DNA of 64,000 nucleotides, taken from the NCBI GenBank assembly GCA_024347235.1, contig AP025283.1, positions 4,650,001-4,714,000 of the forward strand, written 5' to 3'. Under the pieces are notes generated by a model. The model saw only the letters and a program-made list of their open reading frames with translations. It made no database searches and was not told the DNA's origin. Positions 1 through 9,329 of the stretch are shown here, piece after piece; the stretch's first letter is position 1, and the number at the start of each line of letters is the position of its first letter. The position numbers were made by a program, and so were the translations under genes. The stretch comes from Aliamphritea spongicola (GTDB taxonomy: Bacteria > Pseudomonadota > Gammaproteobacteria > Pseudomonadales > Balneatricaceae).

Positions 1-932
1 GGTGGCAAACTGGCGGGCAGCTTATTACGTAACGGCAAAGACCTGACCGTCCGGGATCTCAACCAGGTATTTGTGGATGACTTCGTCTCCCGGGGTGCGG
101 AAAGTGCCGACTCCCCGAAAGAAATGGCAGAAAAATGTGATGTCATCATTACCTGCTTACCTTCTCCTGCAGCCTGTTCAGAAGTAATGGAAGCCGATGA
201 CGGCATCATCGCCGGTCTGTCGGAAGGCAAAATCTGGATGGAAATGAGCACCACTGACGAAGCCGAAGTACGCCGCATCGCCGAACTGGTGGAAGCCAAA
301 GGCGCCATGCCGGTAGACTGCCCGGTTTCCGGTGGTTGCCACCGTGCCGGCACCGGTAACATTTCCATCTTTGCCGGCTGTACCCGGGAAGCCTTTGACC
401 GGGTATTGCCAATCCTCACCACCATGGGCCGGCGCATTCTGCATACCGGCGAACTGGGCTCAGCCTCCATTCTTAAAGTAGTAACCAACTATCTGTGTAC
501 AGTGCATCTGGCGGCCCTGGCTGAAGCCCTTACCGCTTCAAAAGTACTGGGCATGGACATGAACGTCACCTATGAAGCGATCAAGGCGTCTTCCGGTAAC
601 TCTTTGTTCATGAAACCGAATCACAGGTCATCCTCAACGGCAGCCGGGACATCAGCTTCACTATGGATCTGGTCCTGAAAGACGTCGGTATCTTTGACGA
701 AGTCACCAAACGTAAAGGTATGCCGCTGGAAATTGCACCGCTGATGGTCGACATATTCCGGGATGGTCAGGACCGTTACGGCCCGCGGGAATTCTCACCC
801 AACATTATCCGCCGGATGGAAGAAGCCTGTGACGTACAGGTACTGGGACAAAACTTCCCGGCTGAAATGGTCGACGACGAACCGGAAGAACCGGGCTACG
901 AAGTGGTCGTGCCGGGACGTCAGGACTACTGA
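1..932 (+). CDS. NAD(P)-dependent oxidoreductase, 3-hydroxyisobutyrate dehydrogenase family (5' partial)
   Basis: Beta-hydroxyacid dehydrogenase family; members reduce or oxidise small hydroxyacids or semialdehydes with NAD(P). The reading frame is open at base 1, so the start and the first Rossmann glycines lie outside the window. Visible are the substrate-binding motif DCPVSGG (bases 328-348) and the catalytic-lysine helix ILKVVTNYL (about 472-498). An acidic tail EEPGYEVVVPGRQDY extends past the usual end. The frame changes near base 610 at a short T run; restoring one T gives GNSFVHETESQ and continuous family sequence. The aldehyde dehydrogenase and TRAP transporter downstream suggest catabolism of an imported small acid. 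The substrate cannot be read from sequence. Confidence 0.85.
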
Positions 933-1035
933 TATCCCGCAGCACAGCGCCGGTCAGTCTGACCGGCGTTTGCACATCTATACTCAGTAGCGTCAGACAC
1001 GCTTTTATCCGCTTTATCAGCTAACAGGCAGACGA

Positions 1036-2465
1036 ATGAAAACCCTCGATAAACTGTATATCAACGGCCAGTGGCAGGCATCCGCCAGTAATCGCTATAT
1101 TGACGTCACCAATCCGGCTGACAATCAGATTTTCTTACGTGTCCCCAGGGCAACAATGAAGACGTTGAGCAAGCCGCACAGGCCGCCCGTCAGGCACTGC
1201 CCGGCTGGGCAACCTCGCTGGCCAGTATCCGCGCCGACCTGATGCGAAAAATCGCGGCTGAAATGCGTAACCGTTACGACGAACTGGTCGATGCCCATGT
1301 CAAATCCATGGGCTGCCCGCGCCATCTGACCGGTGCATTCCATGTGGACGCCCCCATTGAAGCCATGGAATACTACGCCGACCTGGCCTACAAGATGGAA
1401 GCCGTCGAAGAGCGCAATGATGTTTTACTGCTGAAAGAACCGGTAGGGGTCTGTGCCTTTATCAACCCGTGGAACTATCCGCTGCACCAACTGATCGGCA
1501 AGGTCGCACCCGCGCTGGCTGCAGGCTGCACCATCATCGCCAAACCGGCAGAACAGACCCCGGAGCTGGATTTTCTCATGGCTGAAATTTTTGACACGGC
1601 AGGCTTACCCGCCGGGGTCTTTAATCTGGTCTCCGGTCTGGGAACAGAAATCGGCCCGGTTATGTCCAGCCACCCTCAGGTCGACATGGTGTCCTTTACC
1701 GGGTCCACACGCGCCGGAGTGCAGGTGGCTGCAGCTGCAGCCCCGGGTGTAAAACGGGTCTGTCAGGAACTGGGAGGGAAGTCCGCCTTTATCATTACCG
1801 AGGATGCCGACCTGAGCGCCGCAGTGCGCTACGGGGTTGAAGACGTTATGGCCAACACCGGTCAGACCTGCAACGCCCTGACCCGCATGCTGATCCCCCA
1901 AAGCCGCTATGAAGAAGCGGTCGCGCTAGCGGCTGAAATTGCCGGGGAGCAAGTGGTTGGCGATCCTACCGACGATGCCACCACCATGGGCCCGATGGCA
2001 TCACACCGTCAAAAGAAACCGTTGAAAACTATATCCGCCTGGGGCTGGAAGAAGGTGCCCGCCTGGTGACGGGCGGGCCGGGCGCACCTGCCGGCCTGCC
2101 TGAACAGCTACGTGACGGCGCTTTTGTGCAGCCAACAATTTTTGCGGATGTCCATAACCGGATGCGCATTGCCCGGGAAGAAATCTTCGGCCCGGTACTT
2201 TGCATTATTCCTTACAGCGACACTGAAGACGCCATCGCCATCGCCAATGACACCCTTACGGGCTGTCGTCCGGTGTCTATGCCAAAGACGCCGCCTCGGC
2301 CATTCCGATTGCCCGGCGTATGCAGGCCGGCCAGTGCTACATTCAGGGTGCCTATTTCTCCATGGATGCCCCTTTGGCGGGTACAAGCAGTCCGGTAACG
2401 GCCGCGAATGGGGTGAACACGGCATGGATGAATACATGGAAACCAAAGCCATCATCTGTAGCTGA
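1036..2465 (+). CDS. NAD(P)-dependent aldehyde dehydrogenase, interrupted by frameshifts
   Basis: Oxidises an aldehyde to the acid in the cytoplasm. The N-terminal strand KLYINGQWQ, the cofactor-fold motifs FINPWNYPLHQ and FTGSTRAG, the ELGGKSAF glutamate motif and the TGQTCNA segment with the catalytic cysteine are all present. So are EEIFGPVL and the C-terminal SGNGREWGEHG. The total is about 476 residues, normal for the family. Frame breaks fall near 1147, 2015, 2262 and 2375, the third and fourth beside G and T runs (for example CCTTTGGCGGG where PFGGY needs one more T). Relatives include betaine- and aminobutyraldehyde-type enzymes. It starts about 100 bases after the reductase and is probably co-transcribed with it. 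Confidence 0.88.
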
Positions 2466-2483
2466 ATCCTCCCAGTGCTTATT

Positions 2484-2516
2484 GCATCAGCCAGTCATTT
2501 GCCCACTGGCTGATGC
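2484..2516 (+). terminator. Strong hairpin after the aldehyde dehydrogenase
   Basis: Perfect 12-bp inverted repeat GCATCAGCCAGT / ACTGGCTGATGC around a 9-base loop, 18 bases after the stop codon. No T run follows, so it may stabilise the 3' end or act with a termination factor rather than being a classic intrinsic terminator. Confidence 0.55.
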
Positions 2517-2716
2517 GACCAGCCTTTAACCTTTTAAGGCTTTTATCCGTCTAACCGACTTTAAAAACATGGTCAAATTAACCACAAAAGCTATTTTGTC
2601 CATTATTTTTACACTTGAGCAATTTATTTTTCCCTGTACGCTCCGCCCCTCCTGAATAATGTACTGTATACACTGGAGAAAACGTCTTTTTGGTACAGTC
2701 AAAAATCCGTTTCGAC

Positions 2717-2736
2717 TAGCCTTTTGGGCTATTTTT
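2717..2736 (+). terminator. Small terminator-like hairpin inside the 541-base intergenic gap
   Basis: TAGCC-TTTTG-GGCTA followed by TTTTT. It lies 250 bases past the aldehyde dehydrogenase and 270 before dctP, so it may end the upstream transcript or an unannotated small RNA. The rest of the 2466-3006 gap holds the hairpin at 2484, an FNR box at 2769 and a likely promoter at 2858; no protein gene is seen in it. Confidence 0.4.
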
Positions 2737-2768
2737 CAGCTTTACCTAAAGTAGTACTGTAAGCGTCG

Positions 2769-2782
2769 TTGATTGAGATCAA
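2769..2782. promoter_or_regulatory. FNR/Anr box upstream of dctPQM
   Basis: TTGATTGAGATCAA is an exact match to the FNR/Anr consensus TTGAT-N4-ATCAA. Its centre is about 93-95 bases upstream of the transcription start expected from the -10 element at 2858-2863. That is near the -92.5 position known for class I FNR activation. Oxygen control of the TRAP operon is inferred. Confidence 0.65.
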
Positions 2783-2850
2783 TATACACGCTGGCAGTTG
2801 CTGATCTGCTCACCGTTACGTCGCAAACAGGTACAGACAAGCGCAGGAAC

Positions 2851-2863
2851 TGCTATATATAAT
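2851..2863 (+). promoter_or_regulatory. Candidate sigma-70 -10 region for dctPQM
   Basis: TGCTATATATAAT contains both an extended -10 (TGC TATATA) and a perfect TATAAT at 2858-2863. No good -35 is visible at 17 bases, which fits a promoter that needs an activator such as FNR. The leader to the dctP start would be about 135 bases. Confidence 0.35.
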
Positions 2864-3006
2864 TTTTGTTCAGGCTATCGCCACGGTAATCATCCTGTCA
2901 TTTAACGATGTTAGTGCACCATGAAATACCCGCTCTCTGACCCTGGTCTGAGCAGCGATAGCGGACTATATTCCATCAACAGCCAAGCGTGAGATTAGGG
3001 ATAACT

Positions 3007-4019
3007 ATGAAAAGAAGAAATATGCTGAAAGCAGCTGCTGCCGGTATCGCAGCAGCCCTCTGGCAATGACGGCAACGACAGCTCAGGCTGCAACTGTACG
3101 CCTGCGTATGCAGACATACTGGGGCACTGAGTCTGACGAAATCCATAACGAGTTCATCGACGACATTAAAGTTGCTTCCGACAAGACCCTGCGGGTGAAG
3201 CGTTTCCGTGGTTCTGAACTGGTACCTAACGCAGATATGATGCAGGCAGTTGGCAAAGGCACAATCGATATGTGTCAGGGCTACTCCGGTTACTGGCCTG
3301 GCCAGCTGGACATCGCATCCATCGAAGCCGGCCTGCCAGGTGCATGGACTGACTACGACGAAGCACAGTACATCATGGAATCCAAAGGTCTGATCGACCT
3401 GATCCGTGAAGCGTACGCAGAGAAAGGTGTTCACTACCTGGGCCCTATCATGGGCGGTCCTTTCGACCTGCTGACCACCAAGCCTGTTAAGAGCCTGGAA
3501 GATCTGAAATCCATGAAGATCCGTGCAACACCTTCTGTTGCCAAGGTTCTGGAAAAATTTGACATCCCTACTGTATACCTGCCAGGCGGCGAGCTGTACC
3601 TGGGCCTGTCTACCGGTACCATTGACGGTGTTATCTATGCCGGTACCAACGAGTACAAGGCAATGAAACTGTACGAATCTGCCAAGTACTACACCTTCCT
3701 GGGTATGGTTAACCCGGGTTACACCGATGACATGCTGATCAACAAAGCGAAGTGGGACTCTCTGTCCGACGAGCACAAGCGCATCATCGAAATGGCATAC
3801 GCCAAGCACGCCCGTAAGATGCACACCTGGATGGTAAGCGGTTCTATCGATGCCGGTACAACCGGTCTGTTCGAATTCAACACCCTGCCAGAAGCCGATC
3901 AGGCGAAACTGCGTGAAGCTGCCCGTGTTATCTGGGACGAAGAAGCTGCTAAGTCTCCGCGTAACGCGGCTGCCATTAAGATCCTGGAAGAAGCTGCTAA
4001 AGCGACCGGGAGAGCATAA
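3007..4019 (+). CDS. dctP: TRAP transporter periplasmic substrate-binding protein
   Basis: Periplasmic receptor of a tripartite ATP-independent (TRAP) importer, which captures a carboxylate-type solute for the DctQM membrane pair. The start at 3007 gives MKRRNMLKAAAAG, a twin-basic signal peptide; AGGG lies six bases upstream. A missing base near 3058 breaks the signal peptide from the mature part, where the frame resumes at ...AMTATTAQAA. The mature protein shows the fold landmarks GSELVPNADMMQAVGKG, the SMKIRATP arginine strand that normally binds substrate carboxylate, and LGLSTGTIDG. Total about 337 residues, normal. Its TAA overlaps the dctQ ATG (TAATG). The substrate is unknown. Confidence 0.92.
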
Positions 4020-4554
4020 TGGCCGGGATATCTCGCTTACTTGACCTCCAAGACGGGATATCCGAATTCATCGGCAGGGCCATCTCCTGGATGTGCCTTG
4101 CCATGATGGGCGTTCTCGTATTCGAGATCTCCGCGCGATATCTGTTTAACAGCCCAACCTCATGGGCCCATGAAACCACCACCATGCTGTACGGAACCTT
4201 CTGTATCCTGGCAGGTGTCTACACCCACAAACACCACGGCCACGTACGCAGTGAGGCGATTTATCACCTGTTCTCACCCCGTGGCAGAGCGATACTGGAC
4301 GTCATTACCGGCGGTATCGGCCTGGTTGTGTTTGCCGTGTTCTTTAATGTGGCGTTCGAATTTGCCGCCGATTCATGGCGCAGTGGCGAACTGTCATCAA
4401 AAGTACCTGGGCACCACCGATTTACCCGTTTAAATCTGTATTACCCCTGGCCGTTGGCCTGATGTGGTTACAGAGCCTGGCTCACTTTATCCGTGACCTG
4501 CGCGTTGCTCTGAATATGGATAAGCCGTCGCAACCGACCGCTGCTTCCGAATAA
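4019..4554 (+). CDS. dctQ: TRAP transporter small membrane subunit
   Basis: Four-helix inner-membrane protein that pairs with DctM. The segment AISWMCLAMMGVLVFEISARYLFNSPTSWAHE is the classic DctQ helix 1 and W-[AS]-H-E motif (shown here only in outline: helix about residues 16-40, motif at 43-47). The frame shifts near base 4410; restoring it gives STWAPPIYPFKSVLPLAVGL, the conserved third and fourth helices, and a stop at 4554. About 178 residues, typical. It is translationally coupled to dctP and precedes dctM by 24 bases. Confidence 0.88.
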
Positions 4555-4578
4555 ATAATTAAATAAAGGAAACTAACG

Positions 4579-5897
4579 GTGTTAGATCTCGATCCTTTAG
4601 TCGTCACGGGCGGTATGTTCGGCTGCATGCTGCTGATGCTGATTCTCGGCGCACCTCTTACCTGGGCACTGCTGACCGTCGGTGTCGGTTCTGCCTACTT
4701 CCTGTGGGGCGCTGCCGGCCTTGAGCTGCTAGCTATCAGCACCTTCGCCTCCATGGACAACTTCCTGCTGGTCGCCCTGCCGATGTTTATCTTCATGGGC
4801 CTGATGCTGCAACGTTCCGGCATCACCGACGACCTGTTCGACATGATTAACAAGCTGATGGGGTACCCCGGTGGTCTGGGTATGGGGACAATTATCGTCT
4901 GCGCCCTGATTGCTGCCATGGCCGGTGTATCCGGCGCGGCGACCGTCAGCCTGGGGATTATTGCCCTGCCAGCCATGCTGAAACGTGGCTACGATAAAAA
5001 CTGGCCACCGGTACCATTATGGCCGGCGGCGCACTGGGCTTCCTGATTCCGCCAAGTGTACTGATGATCATCTACGCCTTCCTGGCACGGGAATCCGTCG
5101 GCAAACTGTTTGCTGCCGGCCTGATGCCGGGTCTGATGCTGGCGGGTATTTACATTCTGTATGTATTTATCCGTGCCAAAATGAATCCGTCACTGGCCCC
5201 GCCAATTGACGAATCTGAGCGGGTAGACCTGAAAGGCAAACTGACAGCTCTGAAAGCGCTGATCCTGCCGGGCTCTCTGATTGCCACTGTACTGAGCTTC
5301 ATCATCTTCGGTATCACATCACCGTCTGAAGCGTCAGCAGTAGGTGCGGTCGGTTCGATTATCTGTGCAGCAATTTACCGCAACCTGACCCGTGAAGTAA
5401 TGAAAGATGTACTGATCAGCACCACCAAGCTGATGGGTATGCTGTTGTGGATTACTCTGGCGGCGGTCTTCTTCAGTAAGGTGTATATCGGCCTGGGTGC
5501 CGGTATGGTTCTGGAAGAGTTCATTGAAGATGCCGAACTGTCTGCCTACTGGGTAATCATCGCCATGCTGGCCTGTTACTTCCTGCTGGGCATGTTCCTG
5601 GACGACTTCGCCATTGTATTTATTACGGTGCCGCTGTTCGTGCCAATCGTAGATACTCTGGGCTTTGATACCGTCTGGTTCGCCGTACTGTTTATTATCA
5701 GTATGCAGTCTGCCTACCTGACACCACCCTTTGGCTACAACCTCTTCTATATGCGCTCGGTGGCGCCGCCAAGTGTCAGCATTTATGACCTGTATAAAGC
5801 GGCGATTCCGTTCGTGTTCCTGCAGATCATTGGTCTGGCACTGGTGGTAATGTTCCCGCAGATCGCTCTGTGGTTACCGGAACAGATTTTCGGCTAA
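4579..5897 (+). CDS. dctM: TRAP transporter large permease subunit
   Basis: Twelve-helix permease of the TRAP importer, driven by ion gradients. A GTG start is chosen because AAAGGA lies eight bases upstream and the next residues enter the first helix. Landmarks include FLLVALPMFIFMG, MAGVSGAATVSLG and TIMAGGALGFLIPPSVLM, all conserved in DctM, then the C-terminal repeat MFLDDFAIVFITVPLFVP and TPPFGYNLFYMR. A missing A in an A run near 5000 splits the gene; both halves align without overlap. About 440 residues. Last gene of the operon; an intrinsic terminator follows at 5915. Confidence 0.92.
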
Positions 5898-5914
5898 CCC
5901 CGAATTCAGCACAG

Positions 5915-5949
5915 AAAAAGGCTGCCCGGTTACCCGCGCAGCCTTTTTA
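5915..5949 (+). terminator. Intrinsic terminator of dctPQM
   Basis: AAAAAGGCTGC, nine-base core loop with CCCGG, then GCAGCCTTTTT. Because it has A and T runs on both sides it may also serve the convergent Nudix gene. Confidence 0.85.
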
Positions 5950-5965
5950 TACCTGCCATACCTGA

Positions 5966-6483
5966 TCAGTCGAGCAACTCAGACACAATCAGCTTCAGCA
6001 AAAACGTTTCCCGGTCGATGGACTGTCCCTTCTTATCACTGCCGGCAATGATTGCCTCGTTATGGCGAATCGCCTCATGAATATTCATCCATACCGGATG
6101 CATCCCGTTCTGCAATTCATGGCTTTCCAGCTGAGGTTCTCCCAGTTCCCCACCAGCTCGCAGCGATAACACAGGGAACGCATCAGTACCCAGTCATATC
6201 CAGGCTTATGCCAGGGACGGTACTCATCATACTGACCATAAGGCTGAATATCTGTCACATCCGCAGCACCGGTTTCTTCCCGTAATTCACGGATTAAGCC
6301 CTGAATAGCCTCTTCACCGTCATCAATCCCACCACCGGGCAATGAATAATCATCATATCTGGCGGTATAAAGCAGCAGAATATTCTCGCCCTGCAGCACG
6401 ATTCCGCGGGCAGCAGTACGGATAAACAAACGGTCATCACCGGTCAGCATGTCCGGTTTTACAGCAGGACGAAGTAAACGCAT
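5966..6483 (-). CDS. Nudix hydrolase
   Basis: Hydrolyses a nucleoside diphosphate linked to another moiety, in the cytoplasm. The Nudix box GGGIDDGEEAIQG / LIRELREETGA (G-x5-E-x7-REUxEExGU) is complete, so a metal-dependent active site is expected. The start at 6483 (MRLLRPAV) is preferred over one ten codons upstream because GGAATGAG sits just ahead of it. One frame break near 6140 separates the box domain from the C-terminal part, which ends LIVSELLD. About 172 residues. Substrate class cannot be assigned. It is monocistronic and convergent with dctM. Confidence 0.85.
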
Positions 6484-6548
6484 GGTCGTCTCATTCCAAC
6501 AACAAAAACGCAATTATCCACTGCCCTGCTGAAGACACAACCACTCGC

Positions 6549-7122
6549 TTACTTTTTACCAATCCCCATCCGATACAGGACATCATGGCCGGCCATGCGA
6601 TGCTTAACCGCCGCGGCTACATGCAGAACAACCACCGCCAGCAGCGTCCAGGCCAGAATTTCATGGTTTTCAGACGTAAAATCTTCCAGTTTAATGCCCA
6701 TCCAGGTATCCATGGTCGGAAACAGCTTAGGCATCGGAATCCCAAACAGCGTCACCCCGTGGCCACCAAAATCCGTTTCTGCCCAGCCCAGCGTAATGAT
6801 CACCGCCGGCAGAATATACAGTGCCAAATGCCCGGCATGTGCCATACGCTTATCCAGTGCTGTAAAACCCTCCGGTAATTCCGGAGGCTTAATCAACGCA
6901 CGGGCAGCAATTCTCGCGAGCAGTAACATTGCCAGTAATACGCCGATGGAAATATGCATGGCAAAGATAAACTCTTCGCCAGCAGAATCTTCCGCAAAAA
7001 CCATGCATCAGATAACCGCTGCTCCACATCAGCACAAAACCCAACGCCATCAGCCAGTGAATAGTCTTGACTGAAAAGCTATATTGATTATTTAAATTAC
7101 GATTTTGATTTATTTCAGACAT
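6549..7122 (-). CDS. Cytochrome b561-family membrane protein
   Basis: Four-helix inner-membrane di-heme b protein of the YodB/CybB type, thought to pass electrons between quinones and periplasmic acceptors. Helix 1 (SVKTIHWLMALGFVLMWSSG), HISIGVLLAMLLLARI, MAHAGHLALYILPAV and the last helix HEILAWTLLAVVVLHVAAAVKH carry the paired histidines expected for heme. Start at 7122 is supported by AGGGG eight bases upstream, in place of the longer frame from 7140. A frame break near 6990 joins the first helix to the rest. About 190 residues, normal. No redox partner gene is adjacent. Confidence 0.85.
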
Positions 7123-7200
7123 AACAGAGCCCCTTGTCATCAGGCGACCAAACAGGTTATCAGGAAATGTCAGACAGCCTCACCGCTGCCTGAAAGAAAA

Positions 7201-7863
7201 TTAAAAGCTGTGCTGTAGAGAGTTACCGGCGTGTTGAAAACTGATATTCATGACGAATACCTGCTTACGGTAACCGTAGCTCAACTGCCAGCCAAAACGC
7301 TTACAGATATCCCGGACAATCTCCAGCCCGTGACCATCCTGCCCCTGCCCGGATTCTGCACCGCTGACAGGATTTAACATTTGCAGCCCCCGCCCGGATA
7401 ACCGGAACTGGACAAACTCCTCACCGAAGTTCAGACCGTTATGCAGCAGGGCAGTCAGTAATGTATCCACAAGTGCCAGCGGCGCGGTAACACGGGCCTC
7501 ACCAAACAGTGTGAAAGTCATATCACGGCTGTCTGCTTGCGGCTGGCATTCACGGAAAAGGGCCTCTAAACGTGAGCGTACATTAATGGTTTCACATTCA
7601 GATTCTTCCTCAGAGGCCGGTAACGGGTTTATGCGGATCATCCGGCCGGACGGTCCACAGGCCTGCTCACTGCTTAACTGATTCTTCGCAGCGTTACCGA
7701 TTGATTTCGGTGCCAACGGAACCTCAGCGATTGTACCCTGCAGTGTATGCAATCCATGCCCCGCATACCGGGCAAAGCCGCTTTTCGCCTGTAAGGTTTC
7801 CACCAGACGCTGAACCAGATCATTCAGCGCCTGATGAAACGATGACGTATTCAGAGATAACAT
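7201..7863 (-). CDS. Sensorless histidine-kinase-like protein, copy A
   Basis: About 220 residues without signal peptide or membrane helix. N-terminal helix LNDLVQRLVETL leads into a degenerate H-box HGLHTLQGTI. The C-terminal half resembles a kinase ATPase domain: N-box TALLHNGLNFG and G2-box GHGLEIVRDICKRFGWQL. The H-box keeps a histidine but has lost the usual RTP. It is a clear paralog of the gene at 10383-11072. That gene's TTG start aligns with the ATG at 7863, so 7863 is preferred over 7878. No receiver gene is adjacent. It may bind ATP, or may be a kinase remnant with a scaffolding role; no function is claimed. Confidence 0.7.
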   Translation of the reverse strand: MLSLNTSSFHQALNDLVQRLVETLQAKSGFARYAGHGLHTLQGTIAEVPLAPKSIGNAAKNQLSSEQACGPSGRMIRINPLPASEEESECETINVRSRLEALFRECQPQADSRDMTFTLFGEARVTAPLALVDTLLTALLHNGLNFGEEFVQFRLSGRGLQMLNPVSGAESGQGQDGHGLEIVRDICKRFGWQLSYGYRKQVFVMNISFQHAGNSLQHSF

Positions 7864-7978
7864 TCCGCCCCCAATCATATTTAATCCCGATCAGGTTGAG
7901 CATCAATAGGTTACTGCGTGCCAGATCCCGGCTGTAGCCGGCTAAAAGCACACTGATATTTGCTACTGCATACACCTG

Positions 7979-8001
7979 AACATTCATTCAGGCTGAATGT
8001 T
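7979..8001. repeat. Inverted repeat between GST and kinase-like copy A
   Basis: AACATTCA - 7 bases - TGAATGTT, a perfect 8-bp dyad 115 bases upstream of copy A. It could be an operator or a processed hairpin. No T run follows on either strand. Confidence 0.4.
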
Positions 8002-8048
8002 AACAGGGCACTTGTGAAAAGATTGTTAAAGCCATTCTTGCCTGCCGT

Positions 8049-8719
8049 TCAGTCCTTCAGCAGCTGAAAATCACCGTTTTTCTCCATAGCAGACTTATAG
8101 GCAGGACGGGCTTCCATTTGCATAATCCAGCGCTGGCAGGCCGGGTAATCCCTCCCCAGCCCGCCCCGGGCCTGAAGTGCACGTACGGTATACCCCATTT
8201 GAATATCCGCCGCAGAAAAATCATCTCCTGCAAACCACGCCTGTTGCTCCAGTGTGGTTTCCATACTTTGTAACAACAGGCGGGTCACCGGTCCGGTATA
8301 GGTCGCTCTGGCTTTAGACGTCATCAGACGGATAACAGGCTTAAACAACCAGGAGCCCGCTGATCAAAACGGTTCAGCAGCAATTCCATCGTATTTACAT
8401 TCATGATGCTGCCTTCCGCCGCGTGCAGCCAGTAGTTATAACCGATTCTGGCATCCGTTCCGGCCTCAGGCCGCAATCCCCTGTCACCGTAGGTATCCAG
8501 CAGATACTCAATAATCGCGCCGGATTCAGCAATCATCCGTTCGCCATCAGACAGAAGCGGTGCTTTACCAAGCACATGGAGCTGCTTAAAGCGCGCCTCC
8601 GCCATACTGTTTTCCTGCTCACGCTGAAAATGCAGCAGTTCATACTCCAGCCCCATTTCCTCCAGAAGCCAGAGAATCCGTATCGAGCGGGAATTTTCAA
8701 GATGATAGAGCGTAATCAT
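8049..8719 (-). CDS. Glutathione S-transferase family protein
   Basis: Conjugates or reduces substrates with glutathione in the cytoplasm. The thioredoxin-like N-terminal domain begins MITLYHLENSRSIRILWLLEE and contains VLGKAPLL and ERMIAESGAIIEYL, the cis-Pro and E-S glutathione-binding motifs. The all-helical C-terminal domain contains FAGDDFSAADIQMGY, the family N-capping box. The start at 8719 is chosen since this is where the domain begins; the 19 extra upstream codons have no homology. A frame break near 8345 separates the domains. About 223 residues. It lies downstream of marR, with a perfect palindrome between them. Confidence 0.87.
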
Positions 8720-8766
8720 GTGGATAAACCTGTCAGGTAAGAATTGCGATAAATCTATCATGGATT

Positions 8767-8784
8767 TATATTCCATGGAATATA
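8767..8784. promoter_or_regulatory. Perfect 18-bp palindrome, candidate MarR operator
   Basis: TATATTCCATGGAATATA reads identically on both strands. It sits between marR (stop 8823) and gst (start 8719), 48 bases ahead of the gst start, and overlaps likely -10 sequence. MarR proteins bind 16-20 bp AT-rich palindromes of this kind; binding here is inferred. Confidence 0.6.
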
Positions 8785-8822
8785 ATTAAAAACAAATCCC
8801 GGCAAAAGCAGCCATCTCCCGG

Positions 8823-9254
8823 TTAAAGCTTTTTCAGAAGATCAAACAACTGTTGCTGTTCAGCAGCATCCAGCCCCAGTTGCATATTCATCAGGCTGGA
8901 GTCAGCATCCTGATGTGTCTGACGGCCAGCATCGGTAATCTTCAGAAACACCACCCGCTGATCAGCATCGCTGCGCTGCTTTACCGCCAGACCTGCAGCG
9001 ACCAGTTTGTTCAGCGCCCGGGATACATTCGGGCTGTCATCGATCATCAGAGCTTTGAGCTGATTAACCGTCAACCCTTCCTCCGGCGCGTAATCCAGCG
9101 CATGCAGCAAGCCCAACTGTAACAGTGAAACACCGGTATGCTGGATCAGCCGGGTCATTTGTACATGCCGCTCATGGCCGACGCACAACAGTAAGCCGGT
9201 AACCTTCTGTTCCAAACTCATATCGGAATCAATAATGGCGGTTTTATTAGCCAA
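8823..9254 (-). CDS. MarR-family transcriptional regulator
   Basis: Intact 143-residue winged-helix repressor. Helices VTGLLLCVGHERHVQMTRL begin the dimer region. LTVNQLKALMIDDSPNVSRALNKLVAAGL is the DNA-binding helix-turn-helix (about residues 62-90), and RSDADQRVVFLKITDAG is the wing with its D-x-R signature. Ligands of the family are phenolic or oxidant molecules, but no cysteine pair typical of oxidant sensors is conserved here. It lies between an SDR gene and gst in the same direction and probably controls gst through the palindrome at 8767. Confidence 0.9.
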   Translation of the reverse strand: MANKTAIIDSDMSLEQKVTGLLLCVGHERHVQMTRLIQHTGVSLLQLGLLHALDYAPEEGLTVNQLKALMIDDSPNVSRALNKLVAAGLAVKQRSDADQRVVFLKITDAGRQTHQDADSSLMNMQLGLDAAEQQQLFDLLKKL

Positions 9255-9329
9255 GGCAGCATTTCCTTAAAGACAACTGATAATCACGGCCAATTTTCCG
9301 GGATCTCCCGGCAAATTACCAGATACCTG

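Noticed and set aside
2660..2680. Half of a LexA box (TACTGTATA)
   Set aside because: The right half does not match CAG-type symmetry and no SOS gene follows.
2976..3824. 282-codon minus-strand open frame
   Set aside because: Lies wholly antisense to dctP and has no domain features; the plus-strand frame is a clear TRAP receptor.
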